Origin: GCA-2718815 sp963578105
GTDB lineage: Bacteria; Planctomycetota; Planctomycetia; Pirellulales; Pirellulaceae
DNA: 64,000 bases
NCBI GenBank assembly: GCA_963578105.1
Contig: CAUZBP010000015.1
Coordinates: forward strand, 10,508 to 74,507
Reading direction: 5' to 3'
Part shown: piece after piece, positions 54,829 through 64,000 of the stretch
Layout: each line of letters begins with the position of its first letter
How positions within the stretch are numbered: position 1 is the stretch's first letter
Position numbers and translations under genes: made by a program
The notes under the pieces: generated by a model
Database searches by the model: none
What the model saw: only the letters and a program-made list of their open reading frames with translations
What the model was told of the DNA's origin: nothing

Positions 54829-55818
54829 ATGTCATCATCCCTGGAACAGGAAACCCTCGAAGCCTATCGTGAACTGAAAGAGGGGCTCGGGTTCAGTCTC
54901 CTTAACGCTCGTACGACGATCGAGTTGACGGGCTCCGATCGAGCTCAATTTTTGCACAACTTTTGTACCAACGATATTCTCGGTTTGAAGCCCGGTGGCG
55001 GTTGCGAAGCCTTTATCACCAACGTGCAGGGAAAAGTTGTCGCCTATGTCTTGATCTTCTGTGAAGTTGATGCAATTGTCTTGGAATCAGGTGCTGGTCA
55101 AGCCGAATCAATCTTGACTCATCTGGATCGTTACCTGATTCGCGAAGATGTTGTGTTGACAGACCGGTCTGAAGAAACAAGCCAGATTTACCTGGGCAGT
55201 GGCACATGGCCTCAGGCCCTGGTCTCACCCGATGCCGTCGCGCTTTGTCACGATCCAATGTCTCACACTCGTTATGGCCTCGGTCGTCAAACGGTCTGTT
55301 TAAAAAATGTCACGGGTACATCGCTGCCAGTGTTCCAAATCAGTTGCTCGCCAGAGATTCAAAAGGAGGTGATTGAGTCTCTTCAGCAGTTGGGGGCCCG
55401 GTCCTGTTCAGCTGACGCGGTGGAGATTATTCGAGTCGAAGCGGGCCTGCCGATATACGGCGTCGACATCAATGATCAAAATCTCCCGCAAGAATTGGGG
55501 CGAGAGAGTTCAACGATCAGTTTTACCAAGGGGTGTTACCTCGGACAGGAGACGGTCGCTCGGATCGATGCCTTGGGACATGTGAACTGGTTGTTCAAGG
55601 GAATGCGTTTCCTGGATGATGGTTCAGCCCAACCGGGCACCGAACTGATGGTCGACGGAAACAGAGTGGGCCGTGTGACTTCCTCCATCTACTCGCCGTT
55701 TTTGAACTCTGCTTTCTCACTGGGATATGTGCGGAGAGAACACGGTTCGGCTGGCACTCGAATCACGACAACTGCTGGCCCCCTGGAGATTTTGGATCTG
55801 CCCCTGATCGACAGCTGA
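54829..55818 (+). CDS. ygfZ: YgfZ/GcvT-like folate-binding protein
   Basis: About 329 residues from ATG 54829. The protein has the GcvT-fold (GLGFSLLNARTTIELTGSDRAQFLHNF) and the diagnostic KGCYLGQE motif, seen here as FTKGCYLGQETVARID. YgfZ binds folate and aids iron-sulfur enzyme assembly and tRNA modification. The upstream TTG at 54769 would add 20 residues with no obvious need. Normal family length is near 325-350. Confidence 0.92.
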   Translation: MSSSLEQETLEAYRELKEGLGFSLLNARTTIELTGSDRAQFLHNFCTNDILGLKPGGGCEAFITNVQGKVVAYVLIFCEVDAIVLESGAGQAESILTHLDRYLIREDVVLTDRSEETSQIYLGSGTWPQALVSPDAVALCHDPMSHTRYGLGRQTVCLKNVTGTSLPVFQISCSPEIQKEVIESLQQLGARSCSADAVEIIRVEAGLPIYGVDINDQNLPQELGRESSTISFTKGCYLGQETVARIDALGHVNWLFKGMRFLDDGSAQPGTELMVDGNRVGRVTSSIYSPFLNSAFSLGYVRREHGSAGTRITTTAGPLEILDLPLIDS

Positions 55819-55862
55819 GACGCTTGTTTCCCCTGTCGTGCGGGCGCAGGCTTGGCAGCCGT

Positions 55863-56405
55863 TTAGCCAACCGTGTTATCAGGTGTGTTTTCGGCAGAAA
55901 TCGTTGAGTTACCAATGCCATCTCCTACCCGGGGTGAGTCTGCGATTTGAAGCGGTGTGGGCAAGTTGGATAGCCATCTTCGAACTCGGCCACGAACATC
56001 GATTTCTGACGGGACTTGCGCCACACTTGAGAACGAACCATCGCGCAACGCCTGACCCAAGTGGGCGAGATGTTTTTGGGCCTGGGCGAGGAGTACTTCC
56101 ACGTCTGTTGTTTCCAGAATCTGCTGTTCCATGGTCACTCGGCCCCGCTGACGTAATCGTTTCAGGACGGACAACGTGCCACCTGTGGCTCCGATTAAGT
56201 TGCCATCCACATAGGCTCGCCGAAGCTGCATCTTGGAGTTAAATTGATAAACCGGTTCGCTGTCGAAGAAGAAACTGCAAGCACCGTTTTGTCGAAATCC
56301 CACCACGATTCGCTTTCCATCGAGGACAAGGGTGAACTCGATCCGCTCGACCAAAGCAGTTGCCTCTTGGAGCAGATGTTCACGGTCTTCGTCTTGCTGG
56401 GCCAT
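55863..56405 (-). CDS. hypothetical planctomycete protein
   Basis: A 180-residue cytoplasmic protein of no recognised family. The first 65 residues are a beta-rich domain (IEFTLVLDGKRIVVGFR, then SFFFDSEPVYQFNSK); the next part is helical and basic (VLKRLRQRGRVT), and the end is an acidic tail. GGAAAG precedes the ATG. It is 181 bp downstream of the site-2 protease gene on the same strand, so it could be cotranscribed. Confidence 0.55.
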   Translation of the reverse strand: MAQQDEDREHLLQEATALVERIEFTLVLDGKRIVVGFRQNGACSFFFDSEPVYQFNSKMQLRRAYVDGNLIGATGGTLSVLKRLRQRGRVTMEQQILETTDVEVLLAQAQKHLAHLGQALRDGSFSSVAQVPSEIDVRGRVRRWLSNLPTPLQIADSPRVGDGIGNSTISAENTPDNTVG

Positions 56406-56586
56406 TTGCTTTCCAGAGGTTTAAGGAGTAATGGACTCAGTGATATCCAGCGTCTTGTTTCGACTTTGGCAGTATGGCGACAACGGAAAGCACGAAATTT
56501 CTGCGGGACTGGAAACGGCCTCTGTGTGTGAGTCTTCTGCTACTTGGCAGCCACTCCTGCTTCGGTGAGCCTCGGGTCTGCGGGCG

Positions 56587-57648
56587 TTAGTGGTCCATCC
56601 GACTTCGATACCGCGCACTAACCCGGTCCAGAAGATGCCGTTCTTCGTTCGAGAGTCCCTTCAGTCCTGTTTCATTGAGACGACGGAGTATCACGTCCAT
56701 TCGCTGTTCTTCCTCTGCCTCCAGGACCATCTTTCTCTGGTGGTGGTGTTCCTGTCTCTTTTCAACCCAACGAGCGAAGACACTTGCTTGGGAAGGAAGT
56801 TTCTGTTTCTGACTCTCGTCCAGGCTGGTGTAACCTTGCGAAAAATCGTAATCAAACAAATCATCTTCGTCGGAGTGATCAACTTGTCGTTCGATTTCAC
56901 GTTGGGCAGCAAATAATAAAAAAATGCTGAGCAGAACCAGAGCAAACCAGGTGGGAATCGGACCGGCGGGACCTGTGTCGCCAACCAGGCAGGCGGCCAC
57001 AAAAAAACCCAGCGCGGCACATTGTGCACCCCTGGCGATGCGCCTGGTTGCGGTCACTTCAGTCATTTCGGGCCAGGTTGTGAGCAACCCGGAACGGAGC
57101 ACACGACCCCCGTCCAGTGGGAAGACGGGGAAGAGATTGATTAAAAATAACAGCCAGTTGATCCAGAAGACCAGTCTTAAAAAAAGGATAAAAAACGGGC
57201 CGTCTGCCAACCCAACAGGTTTGAGTGGATGAAGTAGCTGTAATAGTCCATCAGCACCCGTTGCAAATAAAAGAGGTACCGCGGCGGCTAGACAGACGAA
57301 CAAGTTTGCTAAGGGGCCGGCTGCTGCACTTAATAATTCAGCTTTGGGCCGCTGAAAGATATAAACGGGCCCCATCCCGCCCCACGGGACCAGGACGACA
57401 TGGTCGACTGACGCGCCCATGCTCAGTGTGAAGTGACCATGGCTGAATTCATGGAGCAAAATCGAGATGAAATGAATGGCCAAACTCAATCCGGCCAGCC
57501 AGACGTATTCCTGGCCATCCAATCTCTCGTTTGCCTGCCAACCGAGGAACAGCGTAAAGGTGGCAAACAATAAATAGAAAATGTGGATGCGAACTGGAAT
57601 GCCCGCCCACGTTCCAACCCCCACACTCCATGTCGCGTTGTCACGCAT
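56587..57648 (-). CDS. site-2 protease family membrane metalloprotease (M50)
   Basis: About 353 residues from ATG 57648; a GTG at 57690 would add 14. It is an intramembrane zinc protease with HEFSH (from ILLHEFSHG, near 66-70) as the HExxH site and a second motif FPLDGGR (LDGG) near 178-182 that gives the third zinc ligand. Five to six membrane helices surround these, and the C-terminal 110 residues are a soluble helical tail rich in Glu/Arg. Such enzymes clip membrane-bound regulators such as anti-sigma factors; no substrate gene is apparent. Confidence 0.88.
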   Translation of the reverse strand: MRDNATWSVGVGTWAGIPVRIHIFYLLFATFTLFLGWQANERLDGQEYVWLAGLSLAIHFISILLHEFSHGHFTLSMGASVDHVVLVPWGGMGPVYIFQRPKAELLSAAAGPLANLFVCLAAAVPLLFATGADGLLQLLHPLKPVGLADGPFFILFLRLVFWINWLLFLINLFPVFPLDGGRVLRSGLLTTWPEMTEVTATRRIARGAQCAALGFFVAACLVGDTGPAGPIPTWFALVLLSIFLLFAAQREIERQVDHSDEDDLFDYDFSQGYTSLDESQKQKLPSQASVFARWVEKRQEHHHQRKMVLEAEEEQRMDVILRRLNETGLKGLSNEERHLLDRVSARYRSRMDH

Positions 57649-57958
57649 CTGGTTTTCTGCTTGAACTTCACAGGTGGTAATGCCAGTCACACGCCAAGTT
57701 GCAATCCGCGGGAAATACTGTCAGTTTCACTGAACGAAAGCAGTTCGCGGCTCGCCTCTTTTCATCTTATCAACGTTCTTTCAGACAAGCAACGAAAACG
57801 CTTCGTGTTCATCGGGATGGTCGTTTCCCGCCCTGTTCCGGCTGTTGATGTTTATCTCGAGTCTGTAAAGTAGAAGAGACGCTGCTGTTTGAGGTTTTCA
57901 GACTGGTTGCTTCTCTAGTTTAGTTGTTTCTTGCACATACTGGCATGAGGTGATTCGA

Positions 57959-58489
57959 GTGGAACCAAGAGATGAGTTGCTGTTGAAAACTCGACGTTTC
58001 AACGTAGTTAATGCGTTTCACCGGGTGGACGCGAACACTGTTGAGAGCCGGGAAGTCATCCGCCACCCTGGTGCGGTCACGATTCTTCCGTGGGTCAACC
58101 AGCAGCAAGTCTGTCTGATTCGAAATTTTCGCATGGGCGTCGGGCAGACGCTGGTGGAGTTACCCGCGGGGACGCTTGAACCGGACGAATCCCCTGATGT
58201 GTGCGCTCAAAGAGAGCTTGCTGAAGAGACAGGTTTGCGCGCTGCGTCATGGCGGCAATTGCACACTTTCTACTTGTCTCCAGGAATTCTTGACGAACGC
58301 ATGCATTTGTTTCTTGCCAAAGGGATTACCCCGGGGACGCCGGCCAGGGAACAGGGCGAACACATTGAGAACCTGATTGTTGACTGGGCGGAGGCGTTAG
58401 ACATGGTCGCAACGGGCGAAATTCAGGATGCAAAGACGCTGGCCGGGATTTTATACTACGATCACCTTTTGCGGCTTGGCCGACCGTAG
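57959..58489 (+). CDS. Nudix hydrolase (ADP-ribose pyrophosphatase type)
   Basis: About 176 residues. GTG 57959 is chosen because GAGGTGA lies five bases upstream; GTG 57950 is possible. The Nudix box GTLEPDESPDVCAQRELAEETGL (near 70-92, with the REL..EE core) is complete. FRMGVGQTLVELPAG just before it and YLSPGILDERMHLFLA after it match ADP-ribose pyrophosphatases. It probably removes ADP-ribose or NADH-type metabolites; the exact substrate is not shown. Confidence 0.92.
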   Translation: MEPRDELLLKTRRFNVVNAFHRVDANTVESREVIRHPGAVTILPWVNQQQVCLIRNFRMGVGQTLVELPAGTLEPDESPDVCAQRELAEETGLRAASWRQLHTFYLSPGILDERMHLFLAKGITPGTPAREQGEHIENLIVDWAEALDMVATGEIQDAKTLAGILYYDHLLRLGRP

Positions 58490-58512
58490 AGAAGAATCAC
58501 TCAGGCGGCCTT

Positions 58513-59541
58513 TCAGCCCGGATTTCGGTAGAGTACCTCTGCCAAATATTCGGGTGATCCGTGCTGTCCCGCTGGCCGTTCGCGATGCCAGTCTCGATGG
58601 GTTGGCACATGTTCCTGGAAAAATGGCCAGGGATCAAAAGGAGCGTATCCCAAGGCCAGAGAGAGTTTGTCAGATACCAGGGAAACATTTCCTGCTCTTG
58701 GCGGCATCGGGCCAGCTTCAATCCGGGGGCAACCCATCAGATAGTGAGGATCGTAACCACCGATGCGATTCACGACCTGGGCAATTTCGTACAGGCTCAA
58801 ACGCCGCGGTCCTCCCGCATGATAAATTCCGTGTAAATCACCTGCCAGTACTTGATGGAAGGTCTGGTTTAAACAATCTGTGTAAGTCGGTGTGCGAATT
58901 TCGTCAAAATATAACGTGGCGGGCTTTGATTTTTTGAAGCGAGATTGAATCCAATCGATGGCACCGGCGTGGCCATTAAAACTGACTCCCATTGGCAAAG
59001 AAATGCGCAGAATGCAGGCGTCGGGGCGGGCGGCCAGCACCCGTTGTTCTGCTTCCACCATCGTCGTTCCATAGACCGTCACAGGATCCGAGGAATCCTC
59101 CTCGGTATGTCCTCCCGAACCGGTTCCGCTGTAGACCAAGTCGATTGATAAGTGACTCAATCTTGTGGAGGATCCTTGCAAAGTGGTCAACAAATTGTTC
59201 ACACCCTCGACATTGGTTCGCCAAGCTAATGCCGGGTCCAACTCACACGACTTGAGTGCACAATTTCCGGCACAGTTTAGCACCGAACGAAATTGAAATC
59301 GGTCAAATAAACGATTCAATCCGTCTTGATGTTCCGCATTGCAAGCCACAATGCCCGGTCCGCACAGGGGCCAATTGTCCTGCTGTCGAATCCCCACTAC
59401 CTGCTCGCCAAACCTCTCGCGAAAATATTGAAAAGCATTGTAACCCGCGACTCCGGCAATCCCTGTCACCAGCAGCGGCAAGGCCAACTCGGGCGAGGAG
59501 CATCGTTCGCTGGCTTTCCACTGGTCTGTTGACATTGCCAT
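58513..59541 (-). CDS. RmlD-like NAD(P)-dependent sugar-nucleotide reductase/epimerase
   Basis: A 342-residue extended short-chain dehydrogenase. The Rossmann core is LLVTGIAGVAGYNAFQY (GxxGxxG), with SRVLNCAGNCALKSCELDPALAWRTNVEG resembling the RmlD N-terminal half. The usual YxxxK is partly replaced: VYGTTMVEAEQ keeps the Y and E but the K position reads M/V, so catalytic activity needs a check. The C-terminal half (TPTYTDCLNQTF, GIYHAGG) has the RmlD substrate-binding style. The start is ATG 59541 or 59535. alr lies 24 bp downstream-upstream on the same strand, so they may be cotranscribed. Confidence 0.82.
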   Translation of the reverse strand: MAMSTDQWKASERCSSPELALPLLVTGIAGVAGYNAFQYFRERFGEQVVGIRQQDNWPLCGPGIVACNAEHQDGLNRLFDRFQFRSVLNCAGNCALKSCELDPALAWRTNVEGVNNLLTTLQGSSTRLSHLSIDLVYSGTGSGGHTEEDSSDPVTVYGTTMVEAEQRVLAARPDACILRISLPMGVSFNGHAGAIDWIQSRFKKSKPATLYFDEIRTPTYTDCLNQTFHQVLAGDLHGIYHAGGPRRLSLYEIAQVVNRIGGYDPHYLMGCPRIEAGPMPPRAGNVSLVSDKLSLALGYAPFDPWPFFQEHVPTHRDWHRERPAGQHGSPEYLAEVLYRNPG

Positions 59542-59565
59542 GGTTGATCCGCTGCCAGCCGTTGT

Positions 59566-60711
59566 TTAAGGAAGGTAATTGCGTTGGAGACGAGGTGGCA
59601 AGCGACAAAGCATCTCGTAGCATGTTGATTCAGCCTGATCTGCCAAATGGTGTAAAGCGCAAGGAGATGTGTTGTCCCAGTTGATGAGTTGTACCACGCT
59701 GCCGACGGGTACCGGACAGTCCGTCAGATCAATCACAACCTGATCCATGTTCACTTTTCCCAGGATCGGAGCGGATCCCTCCCGCGAAGATTCCGATCCT
59801 ACGTCAACAGTTCCCCGTCCACTTAAGGCCAAAGGGTAGCCATCACCGTAGCCTGCTGGAACAACTCCTAATAGGCTGTCGCGCGAGAGGAAATGTGTGC
59901 GATTGTAACCGACCGTCGTGCCTCGTGGATACTGCTGAACGTGTACGACTCGACTCAACCATCGTACAATTGGTTGCAGGTCGATGTTCTCGGCTGGATC
60001 GGTCATGAATTGCGGACCGTAACCATAAAGGCCCAGGCCGATTCGCACCATGGATTGGTGAAAAGGCTGTCCACGTAACGTTGCGCAAGTATTGGACGCA
60101 TGTATCAGCACATCGTCCGGGAGCTGTCGTTTGCAGCGCTTCAGCACCTTTTGAAACCGGTTCATCTGGTGATTCGTGAATTCTGGATCATCGTCAGATG
60201 ACGTGAAGTGGGTGTACACTCCAGCGACTCGAATCCGTTGATTCAATTGATCGAAGCTGAGCACGTGAGCGAACTGTTCAGGGTCGAGACCCGCCCGGCT
60301 CATGCCGGTATCAAGGTACAAGTGAACAGGGATTTGGCATTCGAGAGTGTGCGCCAACTTGTCAACTGCCAGAAATTGATCTTCATCGTGTATGGTCAAG
60401 TGAAGCTGTCCACTCTTGAAGGCCGGTTCCAAACCCTCCACTTCAGCGGCCTGCCGCACTGGCAACAAGATGATCAGCGGGGTCCTCAGTCCGGCGCTGT
60501 AGATTTCTGCCGCCTGTGCAGGAGAATAAACAGCCAGACTATCGATACCACCAGCTTCGAGGCGATTTGCCAGTGGTACAGCCCCCAACGAGTAGGCATC
60601 GGCCTTGATTACCCCGCAAATCTTGACGTCGTCTCCCACGAGCCGCCGGAAAAGACGCAGGTTACTGTCCAAACGTCCAAGATCGACTTCCAGCCAACTT
60701 GTCTGCAACAC
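59566..60711 (-). CDS. alr: alanine racemase
   Basis: A 381-residue PLP enzyme making D-alanine for peptidoglycan. The PLP lysine is K36 in VIKADAYS; DTGMSRAGLD and HASNTCATL line the barrel; the C-terminal half carries RGTTVGYNRTHF with the catalytic tyrosine, VPAGYGDGYPLAL and GKVNMDQ. The start is GTG 60711, supported by GGGTGAGG upstream. It lies 24 bp upstream of the reductase gene. Normal length. Confidence 0.95.
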   Translation of the reverse strand: MLQTSWLEVDLGRLDSNLRLFRRLVGDDVKICGVIKADAYSLGAVPLANRLEAGGIDSLAVYSPAQAAEIYSAGLRTPLIILLPVRQAAEVEGLEPAFKSGQLHLTIHDEDQFLAVDKLAHTLECQIPVHLYLDTGMSRAGLDPEQFAHVLSFDQLNQRIRVAGVYTHFTSSDDDPEFTNHQMNRFQKVLKRCKRQLPDDVLIHASNTCATLRGQPFHQSMVRIGLGLYGYGPQFMTDPAENIDLQPIVRWLSRVVHVQQYPRGTTVGYNRTHFLSRDSLLGVVPAGYGDGYPLALSGRGTVDVGSESSREGSAPILGKVNMDQVVIDLTDCPVPVGSVVQLINWDNTSPCALHHLADQAESTCYEMLCRLPPRLQRNYLP

Positions 60712-60814
60712 GATTTCAGTACCTCACCCAGCCGGAGTTCTCAGTCGCGCAGATCCGCATTCTAGCATTCTTTGTCTAAAGGGTCCGCAGGGGTCCATTC
60801 CCGTACGAAACCGT

Positions 60815-63800
60815 TCACTCTGATTTCTCGGGGGGCGGGGGCGACACAGCTGCCGGACCAACTCCTTCAGTGGTGGATGTTACGGCCGGGTCCAAAGCCA
60901 TTAAAGGCAGGAAGACCAATCGCTGAAAGTGAGCAAAGATGTAATAGAAAACAGGTACAAGAATGAGAACCAACACGGTTGCCAGCATCAAACCAAAGCA
61001 CAAGCTGGTCGCCATCGGGATGAGGATTTGTGCCTGAAATGACGTTTCAGCCAGGATAGGCATTAAACCGGCGATCGTTGTGATGGAAGTCAACAGGACC
61101 GGACGAAATCGACGGCGCCCTCCCTCTAAGAGTGCCTTCTGAAGAGTCATTCCTTGACGTATGTTACGGTTGATGCAGTCGATCAGTACAATCGAGTCGT
61201 TAACCACAACTCCTGTCAGGGCGATCAATCCAAACACGCTGAACAGAGTCAGCGGCATGCCCATCAGCGAATGGCCCCAAATGGCCCCAACCGTTCCGAA
61301 AGGGATGATCACCAGAATCAAGAGTGGTTGTAAATACGAGCGAAATTGCAGGGTAAGTAACACAAACATGGCAAACAGAGCGCACAAGAATCCAACCAAC
61401 AGACTATTCAAGGATTCACTTGTTTGTTCCTGTTGTCCTTCCCACCGGATACGAATTTGTGGATATTCTTGCTGCATTCGATCCAGGAATCCTCCAGGGC
61501 GTTTCAAGTCCTGAACAACCTTCCGCGCATTTTGCTTCGAAGTATCTACGTCGGCTGTAATAGTAATCGACCGCAACTGATCGACGCGGTTGATTTCAGA
61601 GTAACCGCGCGCCACCGTGATGTCCGCCAGTTCTGTCAGTGGCAACTCTGCTCCCTCCGCAGTTCGAACCCGAATCTCTTCGAAGTTCGCCAGTGAGCGG
61701 CGATCGGTTTGGGGATATCGCACCATCAGTTTCACCTCGTGCCGGCCCCTCTGGAGACGCATCACTTCTTCGCCGTAGTACGATGCGCGGACCGTTTCGG
61801 CCAGCGTGGCCAACGGCACGCCCAGGGCCAGCGCCTTTTCCTTGACGCGTAGTTGAAACTCCCACTTGCCGGGTTGTGAATCGTCTGCAATGTCAAACAC
61901 CCCCGGATAACTGGCCAATTTCTGTTTGTACTTTTCTACGACAGTTTCGAGTGTTTCCATGTTTTCTTTACGAGCGAGTAGCTTAAATTCGATGGGAGTT
62001 CCACCCGGGCCGAATTGGGGGATCCCGAATTTCAGGGTTTCTGCTCCGGGGAAATTACCCGCCTCCTGCCGCCATTCCGCCAGGATCTGTTCGCTGTGAA
62101 CCTCGCGCTGGGAAGAGTCGACCATTTCGACTTCCACCAGGCCCACATGGCTTCCGGTCGCACGTTCGTCCGGACCCATCATGCCCGGCGCACTCACGCT
62201 TCCGGCAGCTCGATAGATGTAACGCACCAGCTGGACTTCGGGTGTGGAATGTCTTCGATTGATTTCCTGAATGGCCCTCTCCAGCCGTTTGCAGGCCTGA
62301 TTGGTCACTCTGCCAGGTGTGCCGTCAGGATAGAGGATCCGCGCTTCAATCAGATAGCTGTCAAGTTCGGGCATCAGCACCCAGGGAGTAATTCCAGCTT
62401 TCAAAAACCCCCACGTCACCAGCAGGATCGCAAATGCAGAACTCAAGACAATCGGCCAACTTTTTAGGGACCAATTTAGGCTCGGAAGGTAAACCTTCTG
62501 GATGAACCATTCCAACAGGTCAGCGGTGCGTCTGTTACACCATAAGAAAAACCTGGTTAGCGGACGAAACGGATAGAACACGAGGCCAAACACTACAAAC
62601 AAGAAGCTGCGTTCATGCCCCAAATGGCAGGGTAGGATGAAAAAACTTTCCAACAGCGATATGATCAGCATAGCGATCACGGCCACCGGCATGACGGCTA
62701 TAAATTTTCCCATGATTCCTGCCACAAACATCAAGGGCACAAAGGCAATGATCGTCGTGCAGACTGAGGAAATCACCGCCGGTAACACTTCATAGGCTCC
62801 TTCCACGGCTGCGCTCTGGAGATCCGGATTACGACGACGATGAGTGTAAATGTTTTCGCCAATCACGATTGCATCATCGACGACAATTCCCAGTGCCATC
62901 AGGAAGGCGAACATGGAGAGCATATTCAGCGTATGTCCGGCATAGATCAAAACGATGGCTGATCCGAGTACGGCGGTGGGAATGCCCACCGAGACCCAGA
63001 ATGCCAACCTCAATTCGAGAAAGATGGCTAACGTCAGGAATACAAGGACCAGTCCCTGCAATCCGTTTGTGGTAAGCAGTTTCATTCTGTCGCGCACATT
63101 GACGGATTGGTCGTACCATGTGCTAATGGTGTATCCGAAAGGAAGTTTTTTTCCGGCGATGTAGTGTTTGACTTCTGTAACGATATCGAGCAGGTCTTCA
63201 CTCGATGTACGATCGACAGAGATGATCAGCGTGGGCTTGTTGTTTACAAAGCTGACTGCCGTTTCATCAACGAAATGGTCACGCACTTCGGCCAGGTCGG
63301 CAATAGTGTGGACAATTCCCTGAGGATCGGTGACTAACGGGATTTCGGCAATTTCTGTCCCCAACAGGCGTTTGTTTTTGCCGCGTAAGCGCACTTCCTG
63401 AGATTCTGTTTTCAGGGTGCCCCCGGGAAGTTCAACGTTTTCCCGCCTTACGATTTGGGCGATGTCCTGAAGAGACAGGGCGTACTGCCGCAAGGTGGCC
63501 TCGGAAACTTCGATGTCGATCTGGTAATCGCGGGCGCCGATGATGTTTGCCTGTGAGACTGGGGGAAGCTGCAGTAAATCTTCGCGGACTTCCTCGGTAA
63601 TTTCACGTAAACGCAGTTCGGCCAGTAGTTGTTCTTGCTCACCCGCATGAGGTGTTTGTGGACCCGTGATGTTGACGCGGATGGCGGGCTGGCGCAAGGT
63701 AATCTGTTTGACTTCAGGATCTTCAGCCAGTTCCGGAAAACTTGGTATACGATCGATTTCCGACCGTACTTCATTCAGGATCTTCTGCACGTCTGGAACC

Positions 63801-64000
63801 TTCGGGTCCAGTTCCAGAACGAGAAACCCGCTTCCCTCACGGGCGATGGAGATCTGTCGTTTGATGTGGGCAATCGGACGGACTGCTTCTTCCATCTTTT
63901 GACAAATGCCCTCTTCCACTTCGCCCGGCGAAGCGCCTGGATAAGGTACCGAGATGAGAATCACCTCGAGTTCGAACTCCGGGAATATCTCACGGCGCAT
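60815..64000 (-). CDS. RND efflux/AcrB-type transporter (N-terminus outside the window)
   Basis: At least 1061 residues, running off the window end. The visible N-terminus (EVILISVPYPGASPGEVEEGICQKMEEAV) is the porter domain of AcrB/CzcA-type proton-driven exporters; the first membrane helix is missing. TM4 carries the proton-relay aspartates in LGIVVDDAIVIGENI, and a second repeat, FGLIALTGVVVNDSIVL, follows later. Substrate class (drug, metal or lipid) cannot be assigned. It is convergent with nothing and stops at 60815, 104 bp from the alr start. Confidence 0.9.
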   Translation of the reverse strand: MRREIFPEFELEVILISVPYPGASPGEVEEGICQKMEEAVRPIAHIKRQISIAREGSGFLVLELDPKVPDVQKILNEVRSEIDRIPSFPELAEDPEVKQITLRQPAIRVNITGPQTPHAGEQEQLLAELRLREITEEVREDLLQLPPVSQANIIGARDYQIDIEVSEATLRQYALSLQDIAQIVRRENVELPGGTLKTESQEVRLRGKNKRLLGTEIAEIPLVTDPQGIVHTIADLAEVRDHFVDETAVSFVNNKPTLIISVDRTSSEDLLDIVTEVKHYIAGKKLPFGYTISTWYDQSVNVRDRMKLLTTNGLQGLVLVFLTLAIFLELRLAFWVSVGIPTAVLGSAIVLIYAGHTLNMLSMFAFLMALGIVVDDAIVIGENIYTHRRRNPDLQSAAVEGAYEVLPAVISSVCTTIIAFVPLMFVAGIMGKFIAVMPVAVIAMLIISLLESFFILPCHLGHERSFLFVVFGLVFYPFRPLTRFFLWCNRRTADLLEWFIQKVYLPSLNWSLKSWPIVLSSAFAILLVTWGFLKAGITPWVLMPELDSYLIEARILYPDGTPGRVTNQACKRLERAIQEINRRHSTPEVQLVRYIYRAAGSVSAPGMMGPDERATGSHVGLVEVEMVDSSQREVHSEQILAEWRQEAGNFPGAETLKFGIPQFGPGGTPIEFKLLARKENMETLETVVEKYKQKLASYPGVFDIADDSQPGKWEFQLRVKEKALALGVPLATLAETVRASYYGEEVMRLQRGRHEVKLMVRYPQTDRRSLANFEEIRVRTAEGAELPLTELADITVARGYSEINRVDQLRSITITADVDTSKQNARKVVQDLKRPGGFLDRMQQEYPQIRIRWEGQQEQTSESLNSLLVGFLCALFAMFVLLTLQFRSYLQPLLILVIIPFGTVGAIWGHSLMGMPLTLFSVFGLIALTGVVVNDSIVLIDCINRNIRQGMTLQKALLEGGRRRFRPVLLTSITTIAGLMPILAETSFQAQILIPMATSLCFGLMLATVLVLILVPVFYYIFAHFQRLVFLPLMALDPAVTSTTEGVGPAAVSPPPPEKSE

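Noticed and set aside
55005..55260. Frames on the minus strand inside ygfZ.
   Set aside because: They show no domain and the ygfZ motif KGCYLGQE fixes the coding frame.

Overview
The window looks like chromosomal DNA of a planctomycete, most likely Pirellulales/Planctomycetales-like. The basis is gene content: PSCyt2/PSD1 (DUF1549/DUF1553) and DUF1501 proteins, Tat-exported Gfo/Idh/MocA oxidoreductases, GYF_2 and GIDE membrane proteins, Cys-rich secreted proteins, a formaldehyde-activating-enzyme homologue, a free-standing RNA polymerase alpha-CTD protein and loosely packed genes with long spacers. No rRNA, tRNA, CRISPR array, prophage or insertion sequence was recognised. The taxonomy is an inference from families, not from a marker alignment.

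Layout. 0-5 kb: CYTH protein, SurA-like peptidyl-prolyl isomerase, SAM methyltransferase and a solitary DNA methyltransferase. 5-11.5 kb: mfd and a pcrA/uvrD helicase in tandem, with a small alpha-CTD protein on the opposite strand. 11.5-21 kb: PQQ-type propeller; a tight three-gene module (membrane protein, beta-sandwich protein, small ATPase); two secreted proteins facing a shared terminator; a TGS GTPase translationally coupled to DNA polymerase X. 20.8-41 kb is the accessory half: propeller, GND-repeat and glycosidase-like secreted proteins, two Gfo/Idh/MocA oxidoreductases, an HpcH aldolase, a divergent Nramp-like transporter, a GT2, a GIDE/GYF protein and a DUF1501-PSCyt2/PSD1 pair. Several gene remnants lie among them. 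40.7-50.4 kb: DTW protein, Fae-like protein lacking the usual active-site histidine, KAP-like NTPase, GYF protein, ClpP-like protein, cytochrome c, ApbE, a broken HTH gene and a Cys-rich repeat protein. 50.9-64 kb is mostly housekeeping: pgk, a redoxin-like lipoprotein, YgfZ, site-2 protease, Nudix hydrolase, RmlD-like reductase, alr and an RND pump cut by the window end.

The most interesting observations are: gene decay by single in-frame stop codons (TAG, TGA and TAA in three different reading frames that are otherwise intact), including a lipoprotein cytochrome whose signal peptide is split by TGA; three copies, one intact and two decayed, of the same glycosidase-like C-terminal domain within 5 kb; the mfd-pcrA-alphaCTD neighbourhood; the Fae-like protein; and the coupled membrane/beta-sandwich/ATPase module, which is the best candidate here for an undescribed system.
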